Positions 1-9,168 are shown, numbered from the stretch's first letter. The stretch is 64,000 nt of DNA from Pseudomonas sp. ANT_H4 (GCF_008369295.1 NZ_VOBG01000006.1:236076-300075); one strand, 5' to 3'. Translations and numbers: made by a program. The notes: generated by a model not told the origin, from the letters alone.

Positions 1-250
1 GCAACAGTGTTTGCCAGACCTGCTGCTGGAATGGCGTGCCCACTGGTGCCAGGGGTAGCTCAAAGACTTCTCTTTTGCGGGCGAAGTATTCATCAAGCTG
101 GCGGCACACCTCGTCCAGCTCATTCGTTGCCGGGGACCATTGCGCCTGGACATGCTCCTGGTGGATGTCCATGTACAACACGCGCAGCCCCTGTTCGTCC
201 GCTGCCAAAAGCAGCGGGCCGAGAGGGCTTGGGTGGTAGCGATAAAACAT
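1..250 (-). CDS. ogt: Methylated-DNA--protein-cysteine methyltransferase, N-terminal part (runs off the left edge)
   Basis: Read on the minus strand from an ATG at 250, the frame stays open to the window edge (83 codons). It begins MFYRYHPSPLGPLLLAADE and contains PVGTPFQQQVWQTLL near the edge. That second motif is the conserved start of the DNA-binding domain of O6-alkylguanine-DNA alkyltransferases (Ogt/AdaB family), which transfer alkyl groups from guanine to their own cysteine. The PCHR active-site motif lies beyond the window and cannot be checked. No strong ribosome binding site precedes the ATG, and the frame is also open upstream, so the start is provisional. Confidence 0.78.
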   Translation of the reverse strand, partial: MFYRYHPSPLGPLLLAADEQGLRVLYMDIHQEHVQAQWSPATNELDEVCRQLDEYFARKREVFELPLAPVGTPFQQQVWQTLL

Positions 251-566
251 GCGGGGCAATCCACAAAGGCAGGTCGGACTCAACGATAAAGCCTGAACGG
301 TTTTTTGTGTATCGAGATATTCGCTGTACGAAATTTTCACATTCCATCCAAGACAATTCGCCGGCTTTATTCTCTCTGCCAAGGCTCTAAGCTGGCATCT
401 GCAACGGTGGGCAAGCAGGGCGCGGTCAGTAATCAATGGCGTAGATGCTGTTGATCGGGCACCATTTGCCCCCCCGCGTCAGCACTCGACCTCGATTGGT
501 ATGGGCGAGGGCTGCACGCCGCTGCATTATTTCGCAACTTAAACTTCCAATGGGTCCTGAAACGAC
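251..566. other. Divergent intergenic region between ogt and the LTA-synthase-like gene
   Basis: About 316 bp between two divergent genes. It must hold both promoters. I see no convincing operator, repeat or small gene; short open frames here have no recognisable sequence. Confidence 0.5.
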
Positions 567-2654
567 ATGGCAAACCCGGACGCCCTGAGTCAGCAGCGAG
601 CTTCTAATCGCTTGCTGCAACCGACCGTCAAATCCCATCTGGCTTACACGCTGCTTTGCGCTCTGGTCATGATGGTGATGTTCTCCCTGCTGCGCCTGGC
701 GCTGCTGGTGTACAACCGCGAGATGATCCTCGACACGCCGGCCTCGACCTTCCTCGAAGCATTCGCCAACGGCCTGCGCCTGGACCTGCGCCTGGTGGTG
801 TACCTGAGCATCCCGCTGATTCTGGCGCTGTTCAGTGTGCGGGCCATGGCCGCTCGCGGGTTCTTCCGGTTCTGGCTGACCGTCGCCTCGAGCATCGCCC
901 TGTTCCTGGGCCTGATGGAGATGGACTTCTACCGCGAGTTCCACCAGCGCCTTAACGGCTTGGTGTTCCAGTACGTGAAAGAAGACCCGAAAACCGTGAT
1001 GAGCATGCTCTGGTACGGTTTCCCGGTGGTGCGTTACCTGCTGGCCTGGGCCTTGGGTACGCTGATCCTGAACATCGCCTTCAAGGGCGCCGATCGCGCC
1101 ACCCGGCCTCGTGGCCCGTTCAGCGGTGGCACCGTCGGCACCCGCCAAGTGGCGCCGTGGTACACCCGCATCGGCGTGTTCGTGGTCTGCCTGCTGATTG
1201 CCGTGGTTGCCGCCCGTGGCACGCTTCGCCAGGGCCCGCCGCTGCGTTGGGGTGATGTCTACACCACCGATTCGAACTTCGCCAACCAGCTGGGCCTCAA
1301 CGGCACCTTGTCGCTGATTGCCGCAGCCAAGGCGCGATTCTCCGAGCATCGCACCAATGTTTGGAAGGCCACTCTGGAACAACCCCTGGCCACGCAGACT
1401 GTGCGGGACATGCTGGTGATGCCAGACGAGAAACTGGTAGACGCCGACACCGCCGCAGTGCGCCGTGACTTCACGCCACCGGCCGAGAAAACCCTGCCAA
1501 TCAAGAACGTCGTCGTGATCCTGATGGAAAGCTTCGCCGGTCACTCGGTGGGCGCCCTCGGTCGTCCGGGCAATGTCACGCCGTACTTCGACAAGCTGTC
1601 CAAGGAAGGCCTGCTGTTCGACCGCTTCTTCTCCAACGGCACCCATACTCACCAGGGCATGTTCGCCACCATGGCCTGTTTCCCGAACCTGCCAGGCTTT
1701 GAATACCTGATGCAGACTCCGGAAGGCAGCCACAAGCTGTCCGGCTTGCCGCAATTGCTCAGCGTCCGTGATTTCGAAGACGTGTATGTCTACAACGGCG
1801 ACTTCGCCTGGGACAACCAGTCTGGCTTCTTCAGCAACCAGGGCATGACCAACTTTATCGGCCGCAACGACTATGTCGACCCGGTGTTTTCCGATCCGAC
1901 CTGGGGCGTATCTGACCAGGACATGTTCAACCGTGGCCTGGAAGAGTTGAAGGCCCGCGAAGGCGGCAAGCCGTTCTATGCATTGCTGCAAACCCTGTCC
2001 AACCACACACCGTACGCCTTGCCAACGCCATTGCCGGTCGACAAAGTCACCGACCGTGGCAGCCTCAACGACCATTTGACGGCCATGCGCTACTCCGACT
2101 GGGCCCTGGGCCAGTTCTTTGAAAAGGCCCGCAAGGAGCCGTACTTCAAGGAAACCTTGTTCGTCATCGTCGGTGACCATGGCTTCGGCAACGAGCAGCA
2201 GATCACCGAAATGGACCTGGGTCGCTTCAACGTGCCGATGCTGATGATCGCGCCGGGCATGCAGGAAAAATTCGGCGAGCTTGACCACACCGTGGGTACG
2301 CAGATCGACATCGTGCCGACTATCATGGGCCGCCTGGGCGGTGAAACCCGTCACCAGTGCTGGGGCCGTGACTTGCTCAACTTGCCGGAAGGCGACAAGG
2401 GCTTTGGCGTGATCAAGCCTTCGGGCAGCGACCAGACCGTGGCCTTGCTCACCGCTGACCGCGTACTGGTCCTGCCCAAGGAAATGCCGCCCAAACTGTG
2501 GCAGTACGAACTGGGCGCCAACCCCACCGGCAAAGTGATTCCTGAATCGCCTGATGAGGCACAACTCAAGCAAAAACTTGAGGCGTTCCTGCAGACCGCT
2601 ACCAAGAGCCTGCTGGATAACACGGCAGGTGTAGTAGACGGTATGCCGGACTAA
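567..2654 (+). CDS. LTA synthase family / sulfatase-fold inner-membrane phosphotransferase
   Basis: A 695-residue protein with about five N-terminal membrane segments (roughly residues 25-49, 70-92, 98-118, 152-171 and 202-217), then a periplasmic alkaline-phosphatase/sulfatase-fold domain from about residue 312. Metal-site motifs are visible: VVVILMESFAG (Glu321), SNGTHTHQG (a Thr near 359-361 is the likely nucleophile) and IVGDHGFG near 537. In Gram-positives this family polymerises glycerol phosphate. In Gram-negatives relatives add phosphoglycerol or phosphoethanolamine to periplasmic glucans or lipids. The substrate here is unknown. It is followed by a strong terminator and appears monocistronic. 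Confidence 0.85.
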   Translation: MANPDALSQQRASNRLLQPTVKSHLAYTLLCALVMMVMFSLLRLALLVYNREMILDTPASTFLEAFANGLRLDLRLVVYLSIPLILALFSVRAMAARGFFRFWLTVASSIALFLGLMEMDFYREFHQRLNGLVFQYVKEDPKTVMSMLWYGFPVVRYLLAWALGTLILNIAFKGADRATRPRGPFSGGTVGTRQVAPWYTRIGVFVVCLLIAVVAARGTLRQGPPLRWGDVYTTDSNFANQLGLNGTLSLIAAAKARFSEHRTNVWKATLEQPLATQTVRDMLVMPDEKLVDADTAAVRRDFTPPAEKTLPIKNVVVILMESFAGHSVGALGRPGNVTPYFDKLSKEGLLFDRFFSNGTHTHQGMFATMACFPNLPGFEYLMQTPEGSHKLSGLPQLLSVRDFEDVYVYNGDFAWDNQSGFFSNQGMTNFIGRNDYVDPVFSDPTWGVSDQDMFNRGLEELKAREGGKPFYALLQTLSNHTPYALPTPLPVDKVTDRGSLNDHLTAMRYSDWALGQFFEKARKEPYFKETLFVIVGDHGFGNEQQITEMDLGRFNVPMLMIAPGMQEKFGELDHTVGTQIDIVPTIMGRLGGETRHQCWGRDLLNLPEGDKGFGVIKPSGSDQTVALLTADRVLVLPKEMPPKLWQYELGANPTGKVIPESPDEAQLKQKLEAFLQTATKSLLDNTAGVVDGMPD

Positions 2655-2668
2655 ATAACGGCGAATAA

Positions 2669-2698
2669 AAAGAGGCCTTCTTCAAGGCCTCTTTTTTT
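2669..2698 (+). terminator. Rho-independent terminator after the LTA-synthase-like gene
   Basis: Hairpin arms agaggcctt / aaggcctct (2671-2691) with a short loop, followed by seven T. An A-run precedes the stem, so it could also serve the convergent small gene on the minus strand. Confidence 0.9.
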
Positions 2699-2723
2699 AC
2701 ATCTTTTTCAGTGTGTAGACGCT

Positions 2724-2876
2724 TTATATCTTGCCGAGCAACAACAGAATCAGCAGCACTACCAATACGGTGCCGAGAATACCCGACGGCCCATAACCCC
2801 AGTTGCGGGAGTGTGGGAACACTGGCAGACCGCCGACCAGCAGGAGGATCAGAATAATGATAAGAATGAGGCTCAT
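2724..2876 (-). CDS. DUF3309 small hydrophobic protein
   Basis: A 50-residue protein starting MSLILIIILILLLVGGLPVF and ending LLILLLLGKI. Two hydrophobic stretches flank a short PHSRNWGYGPSG turn. This layout matches the DUF3309 family of tiny membrane proteins common in proteobacteria, whose function is unknown. The sequence AAGGAAA lies 6 bases upstream of the ATG at 2876 and supports the start. It is convergent with the LTA-synthase-like gene and shares the terminator region. Too short for standard ORF cut-offs. Confidence 0.8.
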   Translation of the reverse strand: MSLILIIILILLLVGGLPVFPHSRNWGYGPSGILGTVLVVLLILLLLGKI

Positions 2877-3206
2877 ATTTTGTTTTCCTTATTAGTCTTC
2901 TGAAAAGACCCGGTTGTTAAGTCATAGGCCCGACACTTTAATTCGGACGCCTTAATAATTCCGACCCCTGCGCTCAGCAGAAAATTCCCTATTTTTTTAA
3001 AGCTTTTTGGTGGGTGGCTTATTTCTTTTAACGTTGTAGTAGTGGCGTTTTCCAAGTTTAAAAAGATTGAACTTCCATGATTTCCAGTCCTTCGACCCGC
3101 CCCGCGGTTTGCCCGTGGCATTCAGCACTCTGATGGTGCGTGGGTGCACTAAAGACCTTCGCTACACTGCGGCTCACTTCTTCTGTGAACCACAAGGCTA
3201 CTTCCT
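2877..3206. other. Divergent intergenic region upstream of the DUF3309 gene and the SDR gene
   Basis: About 330 bp, AT-richer than its surroundings near 2985-3070 (runs of T and A). Presumably holds both promoters. I see no specific operator or RNA gene in it. Confidence 0.45.
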
Positions 3207-4022
3207 ATGCAAAATCGCATGATGATCACTGGCGCCGGGTCTGGCCTGGGACGCGAAATCGCGCTGCGTTGGGCCCGCGAGGGTTGGCAACTGGCCTTGT
3301 CGGATGTCAGCGAGCAGGGCCTGCAAGAAACCCTGAAGCAGGTACGTGAGGCCGGTGGTGATGGTTTTATCCAGCGCTGCGATGTGCGCGACTACAGCCA
3401 ACTGACGGCTTTCGCACAGGCTTGTGAAGAGAAACTGGGCGGTATCGATGTGATCGTCAACAACGCCGGTGTGGCCTCTGGCGGTTTCTTCAGCGAACTG
3501 TCCCTGGAGGACTGGGACTGGCAGATCGCAATCAACCTGATGGGCGTGGTCAAGGGCTGCAAGGCGTTCCTGCCGCTGCTGGAAAAGAGCAAGGGCCGCA
3601 TCATCAACATCGCCTCCATGGCAGCGCTGATGCAAGGCCCGGCCATGAGCAACTACAACGTGGCCAAGGCCGGTGTGGTGGCGTTATCGGAAAGCCTGCT
3701 GGTGGAACTCAAGCAACAGGAAGTCGGCGTACATGTGGTGTGCCCGTCGTTCTTCCAGACCAACCTGCTGGACTCCTTCCGTGGCCCGACCCCGGCGATG
3801 AAAGCCCAAGTGGGCAAACTGCTGGAAAGCTCGCCTATCAGCGCCGCCGAGATTGCTGACTACATCTATCAACGGGTGGCCGAGGGTGAATTCATGATCC
3901 TGCCTCATGAGCAGGGGCGGATGGCCTGGGCGTTGAAGCAGAAGACCCCGCAGTTGCTCTATAACGAGATGACGGTGATGGCGGACAAGATGCGGGCCAA
4001 GGCCCAGTCGGCGAAGGGGTGA
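3207..4022 (+). CDS. Short-chain dehydrogenase/reductase (SDR) oxidoreductase
   Basis: 271 residues with a classical SDR layout: cofactor motif TGAGSGLG at residues 8-15, NNAGVASGG, IINIASMAA with the catalytic Ser, and YNVAK as the catalytic Tyr-Lys pair. Classical SDRs use NAD(P)H to reduce or oxidise alcohol/ketone substrates. The substrate cannot be told from the sequence. AAGG lies 13 bases upstream of the ATG. A palindromic REP-like hairpin follows the gene. Confidence 0.85.
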   Translation: MQNRMMITGAGSGLGREIALRWAREGWQLALSDVSEQGLQETLKQVREAGGDGFIQRCDVRDYSQLTAFAQACEEKLGGIDVIVNNAGVASGGFFSELSLEDWDWQIAINLMGVVKGCKAFLPLLEKSKGRIINIASMAALMQGPAMSNYNVAKAGVVALSESLLVELKQQEVGVHVVCPSFFQTNLLDSFRGPTPAMKAQVGKLLESSPISAAEIADYIYQRVAEGEFMILPHEQGRMAWALKQKTPQLLYNEMTVMADKMRAKAQSAKG

Positions 4023-4045
4023 TATTGCAGGTCAAGCCATTACCC

Positions 4046-4075
4046 TGTGGCGAGCGGGTAAACCCGCTCGCCACA
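4046..4075. repeat. REP-like perfect palindrome
   Basis: Perfect 14-base inverted repeat (tgtggcgagcgggt / acccgctcgccaca) around a two-base loop. It lies between convergent genes. This GC-rich palindrome is typical of Pseudomonas repetitive extragenic palindromes and may also help termination. Confidence 0.8.
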
Positions 4076-4149
4076 AAAGCTACGCAGCATTTAAGAAACG
4101 TCCGCGATGTCAAAAAAATCGTCATTCTTCTGTTACCGGAGTCCAATCC

Positions 4150-4377
4150 CTAGTCAAACAAATGCTTGGGCACATCGTGCTTGAGCATCAACTGGCATTG
4201 CTCACTCTCGGGGTCGAAGATGATCAGTGCCTGGCCTTTGGTCAGCGCTTGGCGCACCCGCAATACACGGGTTTCCAGGGGCGTGTCATCGCCATTGTCG
4301 GTGCCGTCGCGGGTGACGAAGTCTTCGATGAGGCGGGTCAGGGTGTCGACTTCAAGTTGGTCGTAGGGGATCAGCAT
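4150..4377 (-). CDS. yheU: YheU family (UPF0270) protein
   Basis: 75 residues beginning MLIPYDQLEVDTLTRLIEDFV and containing VTRDGTDNGD. This matches the YheU/UPF0270 family, small soluble proteins of unknown role whose members start with M(I/L)IP and carry a central REGTDYG-like motif. It is the last gene of a same-strand run after the osmolyte operon, 59 bp behind the M42 peptidase stop, with a GC-rich hairpin between. Co-transcription is possible but not shown. Confidence 0.85.
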   Translation of the reverse strand: MLIPYDQLEVDTLTRLIEDFVTRDGTDNGDDTPLETRVLRVRQALTKGQALIIFDPESEQCQLMLKHDVPKHLFD

Positions 4378-4395
4378 ACAAGCCTCGGTTCAGGA

Positions 4396-4422
4396 ATCCC
4401 GGCGATGCTACTTCGCCGGGAT
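4396..4422 (-). repeat. Intergenic hairpin between the M42 peptidase gene and yheU
   Basis: Perfect 10-base stem (atcccggcga / tcgccgggat) with a 7-base loop directly after the peptidase stop codon. There is no T-run, so it may be an mRNA-stabilising hairpin or weak attenuator rather than a full terminator. Confidence 0.6.
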
Positions 4423-4436
4423 CATTGTTGCCAGTA

Positions 4437-5621
4437 TCAGGACTTTTGACCGACCAAACTATCCACCGACGGCACCCGGGTGTCGCTCTCCATCTGCGTC
4501 TCGTGTTCCAGTTGATGGCTGAAGCGGTCCAGGGACCCTTGGGCCGGTTGCGCGTCGCTGGCAAATACCGGCGGGCTGAGAATGTAGGCGCCCAGCAGGC
4601 GACTCAACGCCGCCAGGCTGTCGATATGGGTGCGCTCATAACCATGAGTGGCGTCGCAGCCGAATGCCAATAGGGCGGTGCGGATATCGTGGCCGGCAGT
4701 CACCGCCGAATGGGCATCGCTGAAGTAGTAGCGGAACAGGTCGCGACGCACCGGCAGTTCGTTGTCCGACGCCAGGCGCAGCAAATGCCGGGACAGGTGA
4801 TAGTCATACGGCCCGCCGGAATCCTGCATGGCCACGCTCACCGCATGCTCGCTGGAGTGTTGCCCTGGCGCGACCGGGGCGATGTCGATGCCGACGAACT
4901 CGCTGACATCCCAAGGTAATGCCGCTGCCGCACCACTGCCGGTTTCCTCGGTGATGGTGAACAGTGGATGGCAGTCGATCAGCAACGGCTCGCCGCTGTC
5001 GACGATGGCCTTGAGTGCGGCCAGCAGTGCCGCGACACCGGCCTTGTCGTCCAGGTGGCGGGCGCTGATGTGTCCGCTCTCGGTAAATTCCGGCAATGGA
5101 TCGAAGGCGACGAAATCGCCGATGCTGACCCCCAGCGAGTCGCAATCGGCCCGGGTGGCGCAGTAGGCGTCCAGGCGCAACTCGATGTGGTCCCAACTGA
5201 TGGGCATTTCATCCACGGCGGTGTTGAACGCATGCCCGGAAGCCATCAGCGGCAACACGCTGCCGCGTATCACACCGTTGTCGGTAAACAGGCTGACGCG
5301 GCTGCCTTCGGCAAAACGGCTGGACCAGCAGCCTACCGGTGCCAGCGTCAGGCGGCCATTGTCCTTGATCGCACGCACGGCGGCGCCGATGGTGTCCAGG
5401 TGCGCGGACACGGCGCGGTCGGGGCTGTTTTTCTGGCCCTTGAGGGTGGCGCGAATAGTCCCGCGGCGGGTCATTTCAAAGGGGATGCCCAGCTCCTCAA
5501 GACGCTCGGCGACGTAGCGCACGATGGTGTCGGTAAACCCGGTAGGGCTGGGAATGGCGAGCATTTCCAACAGCACTTTTTGCAGGTAGTTAAGATCCGG
5601 TTCGGGGATGGTTCGGGTCAT
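4437..5621 (-). CDS. M42-type metallopeptidase of the NAGGN osmolyte system
   Basis: 394 residues. The ATG at 5621 (MTRTIPEPDLNYLQ) is preceded by AAGGAG, so longer upstream readings are rejected. Metal-binding segments of the M28/M42 aminopeptidase family are visible: VSAHLDTIGA, RHLDDKAGVAAL and ITEETGSGAAA, where the EE pair is the general base and a ligand. In pseudomonads and rhizobia this protein is encoded with the two enzymes that make N-acetylglutaminylglutamine amide (NAGGN), and it is annotated as an osmoprotectant-system hydrolase. It probably trims or recycles the dipeptide. It sits 25 bp after ngg. Confidence 0.88.
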   Translation of the reverse strand: MTRTIPEPDLNYLQKVLLEMLAIPSPTGFTDTIVRYVAERLEELGIPFEMTRRGTIRATLKGQKNSPDRAVSAHLDTIGAAVRAIKDNGRLTLAPVGCWSSRFAEGSRVSLFTDNGVIRGSVLPLMASGHAFNTAVDEMPISWDHIELRLDAYCATRADCDSLGVSIGDFVAFDPLPEFTESGHISARHLDDKAGVAALLAALKAIVDSGEPLLIDCHPLFTITEETGSGAAAALPWDVSEFVGIDIAPVAPGQHSSEHAVSVAMQDSGGPYDYHLSRHLLRLASDNELPVRRDLFRYYFSDAHSAVTAGHDIRTALLAFGCDATHGYERTHIDSLAALSRLLGAYILSPPVFASDAQPAQGSLDRFSHQLEHETQMESDTRVPSVDSLVGQKS

Positions 5622-5646
5622 AAAGACTCCTTGGATTCGGATCAGC

Positions 5647-7392
5647 TCAGCTTGAAGGCTGACTATGGGGGAACAACAAATCCACAAACTTCTCAGCCGT
5701 CGGCTGCGGCTCATGATTTGCCAGGCCCGCGCGTTCGTTAGCTTCGATAAATACGTATTCCGGCTGGTCAGCCGCCAGCACCATCAGATCGAGCCCGACC
5801 ACGGGAATGTCTAGGGCTCGTGCAGCGCGCACGGCGGCGTCCACCAGGGTGGGGTGCAAAATGGCGGTCACATCCTCCAGGCAACCGCCGGTGTGCAGGT
5901 TGGCGGTACGGCGCACCGACAGGTGTTGGCCGGGCGTCAGGATGCTGCTGTAGTCGTAGCCGGCGGCATGAAGGGTGCGTTGGGTTTCATCATCCACCGG
6001 GATTTTGCTTTCGCCGTCGGTGGCAGCCTGGCGTCGACGGCTCTGGGCTTCGATCAAGGCGCCGATGGTGTGTTGGCCGTCGCCGATCACTTCTGCCGGG
6101 CGGCGAATCGCGGCAGCCACCACGTCAAAACCGATCACTACAATGCGCAGGTCCAGGCCTTCGTGGAAGCTTTCCAGCAACACCCGACCATCGAACTGGC
6201 GCGCCGCTTCAATGGCTTTCTGCACCTCTTCGATAGTCTGCAAATCCACCGCCACGCCTTGGCCCTGTTCGCCATCCAGCGGCTTGACCACGATGCGCCG
6301 GTGTTCGTCGAGAAACTCCAGATTCTCGTCGGCACTCCCCGCCAACTGTTGCGCCGGCAGGTTAAGCCCCGCGGCCTTGAGCACCTTATGGGTCAGGCTC
6401 TTGTCCTGGCACAAGGTCATGCTGACGGCGCTGGTCAGGTCGCTCAAAGACTCCCGGCAGCGCACCCGGCGCCCGCCATGGCTCAAGGTGAACAGGCCCG
6501 CATCGGCATCGTCTACTTGCACATCAATTCCGCGTCGATGGGCCTCCTCGACGATGATCCGCGCATAGGGATTGAACCCCGCTTGTGGCCCCGGCCCGAG
6601 GAACAGCGGCTGGTTGATGCCGTTCTTGCGTTTGATGGCGAAGGTGGTCAGCGGCCGAAAGCCAAGCTTGGCGTAGAGACTTTTCGCCTGACGGTTATCG
6701 TGCAATACCGACAGGTCAAGGTAACTCAGCCCACGGCTCATAAAGTGTTCGATAAGATGGCGCACCAGCACTTCGCCGACCCCGGGCCGGGTACATTGCG
6801 GGTCCACCGCCAGGCACCAGAGGCTGCAGCCGTTTTCCGGATCGTGAAAGGCTTTCTGGTGATTGAGGCCCATGACGCTACCGATCACTGCGCCGCTGTC
6901 TTCATCCTCGGCCAGCCAGTACACCGGCCCGCCTTGATGGCGTGGGGTCAGCAACGCCGGGTCCACCGGCAACATGCCGCGGCCCTGGTACAGCTGATTG
7001 ACCGCCTGCCAATCCGTCTCGCTCTGCACGCGGCGAATGCGAAAACCGCGAAATACCCTGGTCGCCGGGCGGTAGTCGCTAAACCACAGGCGCAGGGTGT
7101 CGGAGGGATCAAGAAACAACTGCAGGGGATCAATCCCCAGAATTTGCTGGGGCGCCGCCACATACAGGGCGATATCCCGTTCCCCAGGCTGCTCGTTGAG
7201 CAACTCCAGGGCCAGGCTCGCTGGGTCGGGAAAGGTATGGCCGATCAACAGCCGGCCCCAGCCGCAGTGCACGGCGACAGGCTCGGGGCCCAGTTCGCTG
7301 CCATCTTCGGCGAAGCGGGCTTGCAGGCGCTCATAGGAGGGCGCCTGGCCCCGCAGCAAGCGTTGGCTGTAAGCCGTGGCATGAGGTTTCAT
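5647..7392 (-). CDS. ngg: N-acetylglutaminylglutamine synthetase
   Basis: 581 residues in two parts. An N-terminal GNAT acetyltransferase domain (about residues 118-255, with CLAVDPQCTRPGVGEVLVRHL as its acetyl-CoA loop) is fused to a C-terminal ATP-grasp ligase (about 300-575, with VVKPLDGEQGQGV, LLESFHEGLDLR and FIEANERAG). The fusion matches Ngg, which acetylates glutamine and ligates it to a second glutamine to give N-acetylglutaminylglutamine. The dipeptide is then amidated by AsnO to the osmolyte NAGGN. Only 3 bp separate it from asnO, so the two are translationally linked. The homologous P. aeruginosa genes are osmotically induced (known for the family). Confidence 0.92.
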   Translation of the reverse strand: MKPHATAYSQRLLRGQAPSYERLQARFAEDGSELGPEPVAVHCGWGRLLIGHTFPDPASLALELLNEQPGERDIALYVAAPQQILGIDPLQLFLDPSDTLRLWFSDYRPATRVFRGFRIRRVQSETDWQAVNQLYQGRGMLPVDPALLTPRHQGGPVYWLAEDEDSGAVIGSVMGLNHQKAFHDPENGCSLWCLAVDPQCTRPGVGEVLVRHLIEHFMSRGLSYLDLSVLHDNRQAKSLYAKLGFRPLTTFAIKRKNGINQPLFLGPGPQAGFNPYARIIVEEAHRRGIDVQVDDADAGLFTLSHGGRRVRCRESLSDLTSAVSMTLCQDKSLTHKVLKAAGLNLPAQQLAGSADENLEFLDEHRRIVVKPLDGEQGQGVAVDLQTIEEVQKAIEAARQFDGRVLLESFHEGLDLRIVVIGFDVVAAAIRRPAEVIGDGQHTIGALIEAQSRRRQAATDGESKIPVDDETQRTLHAAGYDYSSILTPGQHLSVRRTANLHTGGCLEDVTAILHPTLVDAAVRAARALDIPVVGLDLMVLAADQPEYVFIEANERAGLANHEPQPTAEKFVDLLFPHSQPSS

Positions 7393-7395
7393 GAA

Positions 7396-9168
7396 TCAGA
7401 TTCCTTGTTCGCTGAGCCACAGGTTCAGTGCCGCCAGTTGCCACAGCTTGGAACCGCGCAACGGGGTCAATTGGCCTTGGGGGTCGGTGAGCAAGCGGTC
7501 AAGCATTGCGGGGTTGAACAGGCCGCGATCCTGGCTCGGGTCCAGCAGCAGATCGCGCACCCAGTTCAAGGTATCGCCCTGCAAGTGCTTGAGGCCGGGC
7601 ACCGGAAAGTAGCCTTTCTTGCGGTCGATGACTTCGCTGGGAATCACCCGTCGCGCGGCTTCCTTGAGCACTTGTTTGCCGCCGTCCGGCAGTTTGAATT
7701 TACCCGGCACACGGGCCGACAATTCCACCAGGCGATAGTCGAGAAACGGCGTGCGCGCCTCCAGACCCCAGGCCATGGTCATGTTGTCCACGCGCTTGAC
7801 CGGGTCGTCCACCAGCATCACCGTGCTGTCCAGGCGTAGGGCTTTATCCACAGCTGCTTCGGCGCCGGGCTGGGCGAAATGCTCGCGCACGAAGTCACCG
7901 GCGGCGTCATTGGCCGTCAGCCATTGTGGCTGGACGGTGGCGGCGTAGTCATCGTAGCTACGGTCGAAAAACGCATCGCGATAGGCGCCATACGGGTCGC
8001 TGGCGCCATCCACCTGCGGGTACCAGTGGTAACCGGCGAACAGTTCATCGGCGCCTTGGCCGCTCTGTACCACCTTGCAATGCTTGGCCACCTCCCGAGA
8101 CAAGAGGTAGAAGGCGATGCAGTCATGGCTGACCATCGGCTCGCTCATGGCGCGAAAGGCTGCCGGCAATTGCTCGATGATCTCGCTTTCGGCGATGCGC
8201 AATTGGTGGTGACGAGTGCCGTAGTGCTTGGCGATCAGGTCCGAATACTGGAACTCGTCGCCACGCTCGCCACCGGCGTCTTCGAAGCCGATGGAGAAGG
8301 TCGACAAGTCCTGCACGCCGACTTCTCGCAACAGGCCTACCAGCATGCTGGAATCGACGCCGCCCGAGAGCAGCACACCGACATCCACTGCTGCCCGTTG
8401 ACGAATGGCCACGGCTTCGCGGGTGCTGTCGAGGACACGGTCTGTCCAGTCTTCCAGGGTGAGGTTGGTTTCGTCGGCGTGGGGACCGTAAGGCAGGGTC
8501 CACCAGGTTTTCTGTTCGGTCTTGCCATCCGCGTCGATGCGCATCCAACTGGCCGGCGGCAACTTTTCAATGCCCGCCAACAGGGTGCGTGGTGCAGGCA
8601 CCACGGCGTGGAAGTTCAGGTAGTGGTTGAGCGCAACCGGATCAAGGATCGGGTTGATATCGCCACCCTTGAGCAACGCGGGCAAGGCCGAGGCGAAACG
8701 CAGGCGCTGGCCGGTGCGCGACAGGTACAGCGGCTTCACCCCGAGGCGATCACGGGCGATGAACAGGCGCTGGGCATCACGCTCCCAGATGGCGAAGGCA
8801 AACATGCCATTGAGCTTGGGCAGCAGCGCCTCGCCCCAGGCGTGATAGCCCTTGAGCAACACTTCTGTGTCACCCGCGGAATAGAACGCATAGCCCAGTG
8901 CTTCGAGTTCGGCGCGCAGCTCCGGGAAGTTATAGATTGCACCGTTGAACGCCAGGGACAGGCCCAATTGGGCGTCGACCATCGGTTGGGCGGAGCCGTC
9001 CGACAGGTCCATGATTTTCAGGCGTCTATGGCCCAAGGCAATAGGCCCTTGGGCATGGAAGCCCCACGCGTCAGGTCCGCGAGGGGCCAAGTGATGGGTG
9101 ATTCGTTCCACCGCTGCCAGGTCGGCAGGTTGGTGATCGAAACGTAATTCTCCAGCTAATCCGCACAT
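7396..9168 (-). CDS. asnO: N-acetylglutaminylglutamine amidotransferase (AsnB-like)
   Basis: 590 residues. The start is fixed by MCGLAGELRF at 9168, because class II glutamine amidotransferases need Cys2 exposed as the N-terminal nucleophile. GGTAAGGAA precedes the ATG. Residues 1 to about 220 form the glutaminase domain. The asparagine-synthetase-like domain carries the ATP pyrophosphatase loop LLSGGVDSSM. The protein amidates N-acetylglutaminylglutamine with ammonia from glutamine. It is the first gene of the asnO-ngg-peptidase operon, so the promoter should lie in the 191 bp upstream (9169-9359). I cannot recognise a specific osmotic-control site there. Confidence 0.92.
   Translation of the reverse strand: MCGLAGELRFDHQPADLAAVERITHHLAPRGPDAWGFHAQGPIALGHRRLKIMDLSDGSAQPMVDAQLGLSLAFNGAIYNFPELRAELEALGYAFYSAGDTEVLLKGYHAWGEALLPKLNGMFAFAIWERDAQRLFIARDRLGVKPLYLSRTGQRLRFASALPALLKGGDINPILDPVALNHYLNFHAVVPAPRTLLAGIEKLPPASWMRIDADGKTEQKTWWTLPYGPHADETNLTLEDWTDRVLDSTREAVAIRQRAAVDVGVLLSGGVDSSMLVGLLREVGVQDLSTFSIGFEDAGGERGDEFQYSDLIAKHYGTRHHQLRIAESEIIEQLPAAFRAMSEPMVSHDCIAFYLLSREVAKHCKVVQSGQGADELFAGYHWYPQVDGASDPYGAYRDAFFDRSYDDYAATVQPQWLTANDAAGDFVREHFAQPGAEAAVDKALRLDSTVMLVDDPVKRVDNMTMAWGLEARTPFLDYRLVELSARVPGKFKLPDGGKQVLKEAARRVIPSEVIDRKKGYFPVPGLKHLQGDTLNWVRDLLLDPSQDRGLFNPAMLDRLLTDPQGQLTPLRGSKLWQLAALNLWLSEQGI

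Noticed and set aside
426..2573. Long minus-strand open frame (about 715 codons) opposite the LTA-synthase-like gene
   Set aside because: It mirrors a well-supported plus-strand gene; its translation is His/Gln-rich low-complexity sequence typical of the antisense of GC-rich genes.
5854..9147. Long plus-strand open frames opposite ngg and asnO
   Set aside because: The minus-strand genes have clear catalytic motifs and ribosome sites; the plus-strand frames have neither.
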